Assembly (NCBI RefSeq): GCF_039543185.1
Contig: NZ_BAABJG010000003.1
Coordinates: 550,362 to 614,361, forward strand
Reading direction: 5' to 3'
Source: Paenibacillus_S vulneris
Lineage (GTDB): Bacteria > Bacillota > Bacilli > Paenibacillales > NBRC-103111
Length of the DNA: 64,000 bases
The notes beneath the pieces are model-generated. The model did no database searches and had not been told where the DNA came from. It was given only the letters and a program-made list of their open reading frames with translations. Numbering within the stretch: position 1 is the first letter of the stretch; every line of letters starts with the position of its first letter. Shown one piece after another: positions 61,222 through 64,000 of the stretch. Made by a program: the position numbers and the translations under genes.

Positions 61222-61449
61222 TTACTCTATAAACTCCATTATGTCTTCTATCTTTATCTTCTTTCCCTCGCCAGCCAGTTCATTTAGAGTCGTCATGACC
61301 TTATTGAACGTCTCCAACTCGATGCGTTTTGTCTCATTATTGCACATCTCATATACAAGGTTTGGTCTGATCTTCGCTTCACGGGCTAAAGCATTCTTTG
61401 TAATATTGTTTTCCTCAAGAACCTCAGCCAACTTAAATTTGATCGCCAA
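61222..61449 (-). CDS. Small Cro/YozG-type HTH regulator (75 aa)
   Basis: MAIKFKLAEVLEENNITKNA with LAREAKIRPNLVYEMCNNETK is a compact XRE-type HTH, the form used by Cro-like element regulators. I start it at TTG 61449, after AAGGGGTGA, because relatives begin Met-Ala-Ile; a GTG at 61461 lies on that site. It is divergent from the promoter at 61513 and probably controls it. Confidence 0.72.
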   Translation of the reverse strand: MAIKFKLAEVLEENNITKNALAREAKIRPNLVYEMCNNETKRIELETFNKVMTTLNELAGEGKKIKIEDIMEFIE

Positions 61450-61512
61450 TGAAATACTCACCCCTTACGCCTCCCATTATACAACAAAAAATTAATTAGT
61501 GGAAAATTATTC

Positions 61513-61541
61513 TTGACGTTTATCGACTGTAGATATATACT
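61513..61541 (+). promoter_or_regulatory. Strong promoter with operator-like repeats
   Basis: TTGACG and TATACT are separated by exactly 17 bases. GACTGTAGATATA occurs twice (61524 and 61542, 18 bases apart), overlapping the -10 and start, with a third related ACAGTAGTTATA at about 61559. This arrangement suggests cooperative binding of a repressor dimer. Confidence 0.7.
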
Positions 61542-61605
61542 GACTGTAGATATAACGACAGTAGTTATAATTACATACGTTAAACATATAGAGGAGGTTT
61601 CAAAT

Positions 61606-61824
61606 ATGACAATTATCTTTTATCGCAATAACCACGGAGTCCACGAAGTCCAACTCGAAGGTACCTCGCAACGTATCGCCCTTCAACCTCGATTTTTTGC
61701 CCGCATAGTTGGCGTTAGCCCTCTCGCAACTGCCGGAATTTGCGAAGATATTACCGCTGAAGTAGCCGCAGAACTGGGTTTTACGCAATACCCCGATAAT
61801 AACATCGAGGAGGTGTCCGCCTAA
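61606..61824 (+). CDS. Hypothetical element protein (72 aa)
   Basis: It contains MTIIFYRNNHGVHEVQLEGT and an acidic C-terminus. No domain is recognised. The ATG follows GAGGAGG and is first behind the strong promoter at 61513. Its stop overlaps the next start (TAATG). Confidence 0.6.
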   Translation: MTIIFYRNNHGVHEVQLEGTSQRIALQPRFFARIVGVSPLATAGICEDITAEVAAELGFTQYPDNNIEEVSA

Positions 61825-61958
61825 TGTCCGCATATGGTGCTTCGTTTTACACACCTTCACCCTCTAACCGCAAACGTCGCAGCCTATCCGCTCGCTCTAT
61901 CGCAAAGCTTATCGCATTCTTCCTAGCGATGCTCATTCGCGAGATCCTAGAGAAGTAG
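61824..61958 (+). CDS. Hypothetical 44-aa protein
   Basis: The basic N-terminal half (SNRKRRSLSARSIAK) is followed by a hydrophobic helix, LIAFFLAMLIREILEK. GAGGAGGTG lies about ten bases upstream and the ATG overlaps the previous stop, both supporting translation. It may be a small membrane-associated peptide. No family is known to me. Confidence 0.55.
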   Translation: MSAYGASFYTPSPSNRKRRSLSARSIAKLIAFFLAMLIREILEK

Positions 61959-61992
61959 TATTTTATTAGTTAAAACGAAAGGGGCTCACGCC

Positions 61993-62304
61993 ATGAAACG
62001 TATAAACCTCGTCATTGACACTGGAGATAATATGGTCGAAGTAATTCCGGCCTATCTCGTCTCAACTGCCGGCACTCATGCGCTCTTCCTCTACGAAGGT
62101 ACCGTAAATTATGTAATGGTCGCGCCGACTCAAAAGAAGGACGTTTATGTCGAGCACTTCGCCAGTATTAAATTAGGAACGACGGACCGCGGCGAGATTG
62201 CGCTAATCGAACTCGACGAAAAGCTGCGCGCAATGTCGGCGTACGAACTTCTGAACTACCATGTTATCCACGAATGTGAGGAGATTCCGATTGTACGCGA
62301 TTAA
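61993..62304 (+). CDS. Hypothetical element protein (103 aa)
   Basis: It opens MKRINLVIDTGDNMVEVIPA and has a compact alpha/beta composition with an acidic end. No domain is recognised. The ATG follows AAAGGGG. Its 3' end overlaps the next gene by 14 bases, consistent with one operon from 61606. Confidence 0.6.
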   Translation: MKRINLVIDTGDNMVEVIPAYLVSTAGTHALFLYEGTVNYVMVAPTQKKDVYVEHFASIKLGTTDRGEIALIELDEKLRAMSAYELLNYHVIHECEEIPIVRD

Positions 62305-62641
62305 TGAAGCGGCGACCTATGTTGAACAGAGCCGTAGTTTGCACGATAGCGTAAAAAACGCCTACGCTCAGTTGAGCGAACACCTATCCCAACTGGATCG
62401 GACAATTAACGAGGTCATGCACGAAATCGAGAAGCGTGAGATACACGATGTAGAGAGTGGTTATGCTGCGGCCAAAATGTTACGGGATTTGCTCCGTCAA
62501 AGACGCGTCGCGAAAGACCAACTACTTCTTATGCGGCCGGTTTTTCTCATGCTGGAACGCGCCGACATAACCGAAATGGACAAGCAGTTCCGACGAGTGC
62601 TCGCAAACTCAATCCGGATAAGAGAATCGCTAAATTATTAG
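62291..62641 (+). CDS. Hypothetical coiled-coil element protein (116 aa)
   Basis: It is helical and highly charged (LSEHLSQLDRTINEVMHEIEKRE), probably a coiled coil. It starts at TTG 62291, seven bases after GAGGAG; an ATG at 62261 has no site. It is the last clear gene of the operon. Confidence 0.5.
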   Translation: MYAINEAATYVEQSRSLHDSVKNAYAQLSEHLSQLDRTINEVMHEIEKREIHDVESGYAAAKMLRDLLRQRRVAKDQLLLMRPVFLMLERADITEMDKQFRRVLANSIRIRESLNY

Positions 62642-63100
62642 AGGCCACCGCGATGAACCGGGATCGAAACGGCTGCGTCAACAGCCGCACAGGGGAGCGG
62701 ATGAATCGGCCGCCCAGGATTTATCGGAATTAGTCCGTACTGTAGATACGGCGCCAACCGATCTACAGACCTCCATGCGGACAAGTTTTAATGATCGGGG
62801 ACGCTGCAGAGTCCGTTAGGTACCGATCAAGCAGAAACGCCGCGCCAACGGTGGATCTGCGAGAGGAGCTCGGAGCGGTATAGGTGGCTGCTTCGGGCTC
62901 CTTCCTTCTATAAAAAGTAGTACGTATGTTCCCGTTGGAAGGTTTCAAAAATATTTTCCTCAAAAGTGCGCCATTTTAACGCGGCTGTCGACGTAACTAT
63001 CGAAAGCGAAAATGAAAAATTTATTTCCGCGGAAGTGTGCGAAAGAAAACCACGTGGATATAATCCGGTATAAACGCAAAACGATAGGAGGTTCGCAGGC
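62642..63100. other. 459-base stretch without a convincing gene
   Basis: Only short ORFs without ribosome sites occur on either strand. A GGCTG-N6-CAGCC stem lies near 62671. I see no clear terminator, promoter or RNA family. The DUF3102-type gene's AGGAGG site closes the stretch. Confidence 0.4.
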
Positions 63101-63696
63101 ATGTCGCTAGTTAAAGCCGAAGACACTTCGTTATCATCGGACATCACCGTCATTACAGCCGAGATCAACTCGTATAAGCAAATCGCTGGCAACGCTATTT
63201 TCGAAATAGGGAGGCGATTGAAGAAAGTTCGCGATGAAAAGCTAGCAGAGAAGCATGGGGGATGGTCTGAGTGGCTGCGTGAGGTAGATATCGACGACTC
63301 TCAAGCTCGACGGTTCATTGCTGTTGTAAACGAATTTGGCGATGGATACCGTGGTACGTACCACGCATTGGGTCTCCGAGCGCTCTACGAAATCGCCACA
63401 CTCCCGGCAGAGGAACGTGAACGCCCACATATAGTCCCGTCCACTGGCGCAACAAAGACGGTCGACGAAATGACCGTCCGTGAACTGCGGGAAGTTAAAG
63501 CCGCGCTGAAGAAAGCGGAGGAAACCGCGAAGCCGAGCGTAGGGCGCGGGAACGAGCCGAGAATGAAGCGGAGGTACTTCGCCAGACTATCAATAGCATC
63601 GAGGAACAACTGCCCAGGATCGAGTACGTGCGCGATGCCTCTGAAACTGAACGATTAAGAAGGTACGAAGATCGGTTTGGCGATATTGAGACGTAA
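63101..63696 (+). pseudogene. DUF3102-type protein with apparent one-base frameshift
   Basis: The start frame encodes the DUF3102 core ITAEINSYKQIAGNAIFEIG, RRLKKVRDEKL, WSEWL and DDSQARRFI, found in mobile-element proteins. After residue 143 (near 63530) that frame turns into an unlikely tail ending at 63658. The -1 frame from 63532 instead continues the coiled coil (AERRARERAENEAEVLRQTI, LPRIEYVRDASETERLRRYE) to a stop at 63694-63696. A single missing base near 63530 explains this. A sequencing error or real frameshift are both possible. No slippery heptamer is evident. Confidence 0.7.
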
Positions 63697-63856
63697 GATG
63701 TGCGCGAAACACTTCGGCGGGTGCGTAATAACTTTTGCGCCAAAATAGTTTGGGCGTTGTCTATATTATTGAGAGTGTAAAAATTCCCCAAAAGTGTCCG
63801 AGGCTCCTAGTCCGTTCGTTTAATGGAGTATAAGCGCTAAGCGAGGAGGCAGTTAG

Positions 63857-64000
63857 ATGTTTGTGCGGTGGAAAAGAAAGTCCCGTAGAGGGGAGCGTAA
63901 GTGGGTAAACGGTAAATTGACTTACGGACAAGCCTGGCTTCTGTACGCTCAACTTACGCAGAGTTATCGTGATGAATACGGTAACCCTCGCCATAGGATC
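63857..64000 (+). CDS. Hypothetical protein, 3' end beyond window
   Basis: Open for 48 codons to the window end. It begins MFVRWKRKSRRGERKWVNGK and is strongly basic. GAGGAGG lies seven bases before the ATG. Too little is visible to assign a family. Confidence 0.55.
   Translation, partial: MFVRWKRKSRRGERKWVNGKLTYGQAWLLYAQLTQSYRDEYGNPRHRI

Noticed and set aside
62763..63192. Two minus-strand ORFs before and over the DUF3102-type gene
   Set aside because: No ribosome sites, and one is antisense to the conserved DUF3102 core.
63520..63540. Programmed -1 frameshift in the DUF3102-type gene
   Set aside because: No X-XXY-YYZ slippery sequence or downstream stem is evident; a one-base deletion is simpler.

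Overview
The window reads as chromosome from an endospore-forming, moderately GC-rich Gram-positive bacterium, most likely Paenibacillus or a close relative (inference from gene content). The evidence is a GerQ spore-coat protein, a YjcZ-type sporulation peptide, an S-layer-homology (SLH) protein, a lipoprotein with a copper-amine-oxidase-N-type C-terminus, strong AGGAGG ribosome sites with many GTG/TTG starts, and a Bacillus-like yutI-yuzB-yutJ...yutM cluster.

Layout. 1-205: 3' part of a structured RNA-like repeat and its terminator, then gerQ and an aldo/keto reductase on the minus strand. 1.9-12.3 kb: a nitrogen-scavenging block. The urea ABC transporter urtABCDE (minus) and the urease operon ureABC-ureFGD (plus) diverge from a control region with three exact matches to the GlnR/TnrA box and consensus-like promoters. 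No ureE is present, and UreG carries a histidine-rich N-terminus. urtB and urtC are separated by a 78-bp tandem repeat made of GTAA-loop hairpins. 12.7-15.7 kb: ctaB (heme O synthase), a Sco copper chaperone, an AEC permease and a TOPRIM protein. 15.9-25.7 kb: pirin, SLH protein, YjcZ peptide, MFS transporter, a membrane transglutaminase cluster, a HAD hydrolase, a class B penicillin-binding protein and a hemerythrin-like protein. 25.8-26.04 kb: a complete second copy of the structured RNA-like element. 26-31 kb: M29 aminopeptidase and a manganese-type ABC transporter mntABCD with an MntR-like box at its promoter. 31.4-47 kb: asparagine synthetase, Cof-type HAD, DUF456, a MurJ/SpoVB-type flippase, a large CHASE3-GAF-kinase with three receivers plus CheR, a GH13 enzyme, a GNAT and lipoproteins. 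47.3-57.8 kb: RHH-SPFH pair, thioredoxin-like protein, ctaA (heme A synthase), a UbiD-family decarboxylase, a possible HEPN protein, an SDR, the Nfu/YuzB/YutJ group, mqnE (futalosine menaquinone route) and an IscA/HesB-type Fe-S protein. ctaB, ctaA, sco, mqnE, the UbiD protein and YutJ together point to aerobic respiration with menaquinone and a heme-A oxidase.

From about 57.85 kb to the window end the character changes to a mobile element. It has a tyrosine recombinase next to 16-bp direct repeats, a lone AT-rich protein resembling an integrase core-binding domain, a 27-codon ORF with its own terminator, a YolD-family gene under a LexA-type box, 25-bp iteron-like direct repeats, two small HTH regulators with operator-like repeats, short unknown ORFs, and a DUF3102-type gene with an apparent one-base frameshift. 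The far end of this element lies outside the window.

The signals I find most interesting are the two-copy structured RNA-like element, the hairpin array inside the urea transporter operon, and the control regions of the mobile element. I see no tRNA, rRNA, CRISPR array or insertion sequence.
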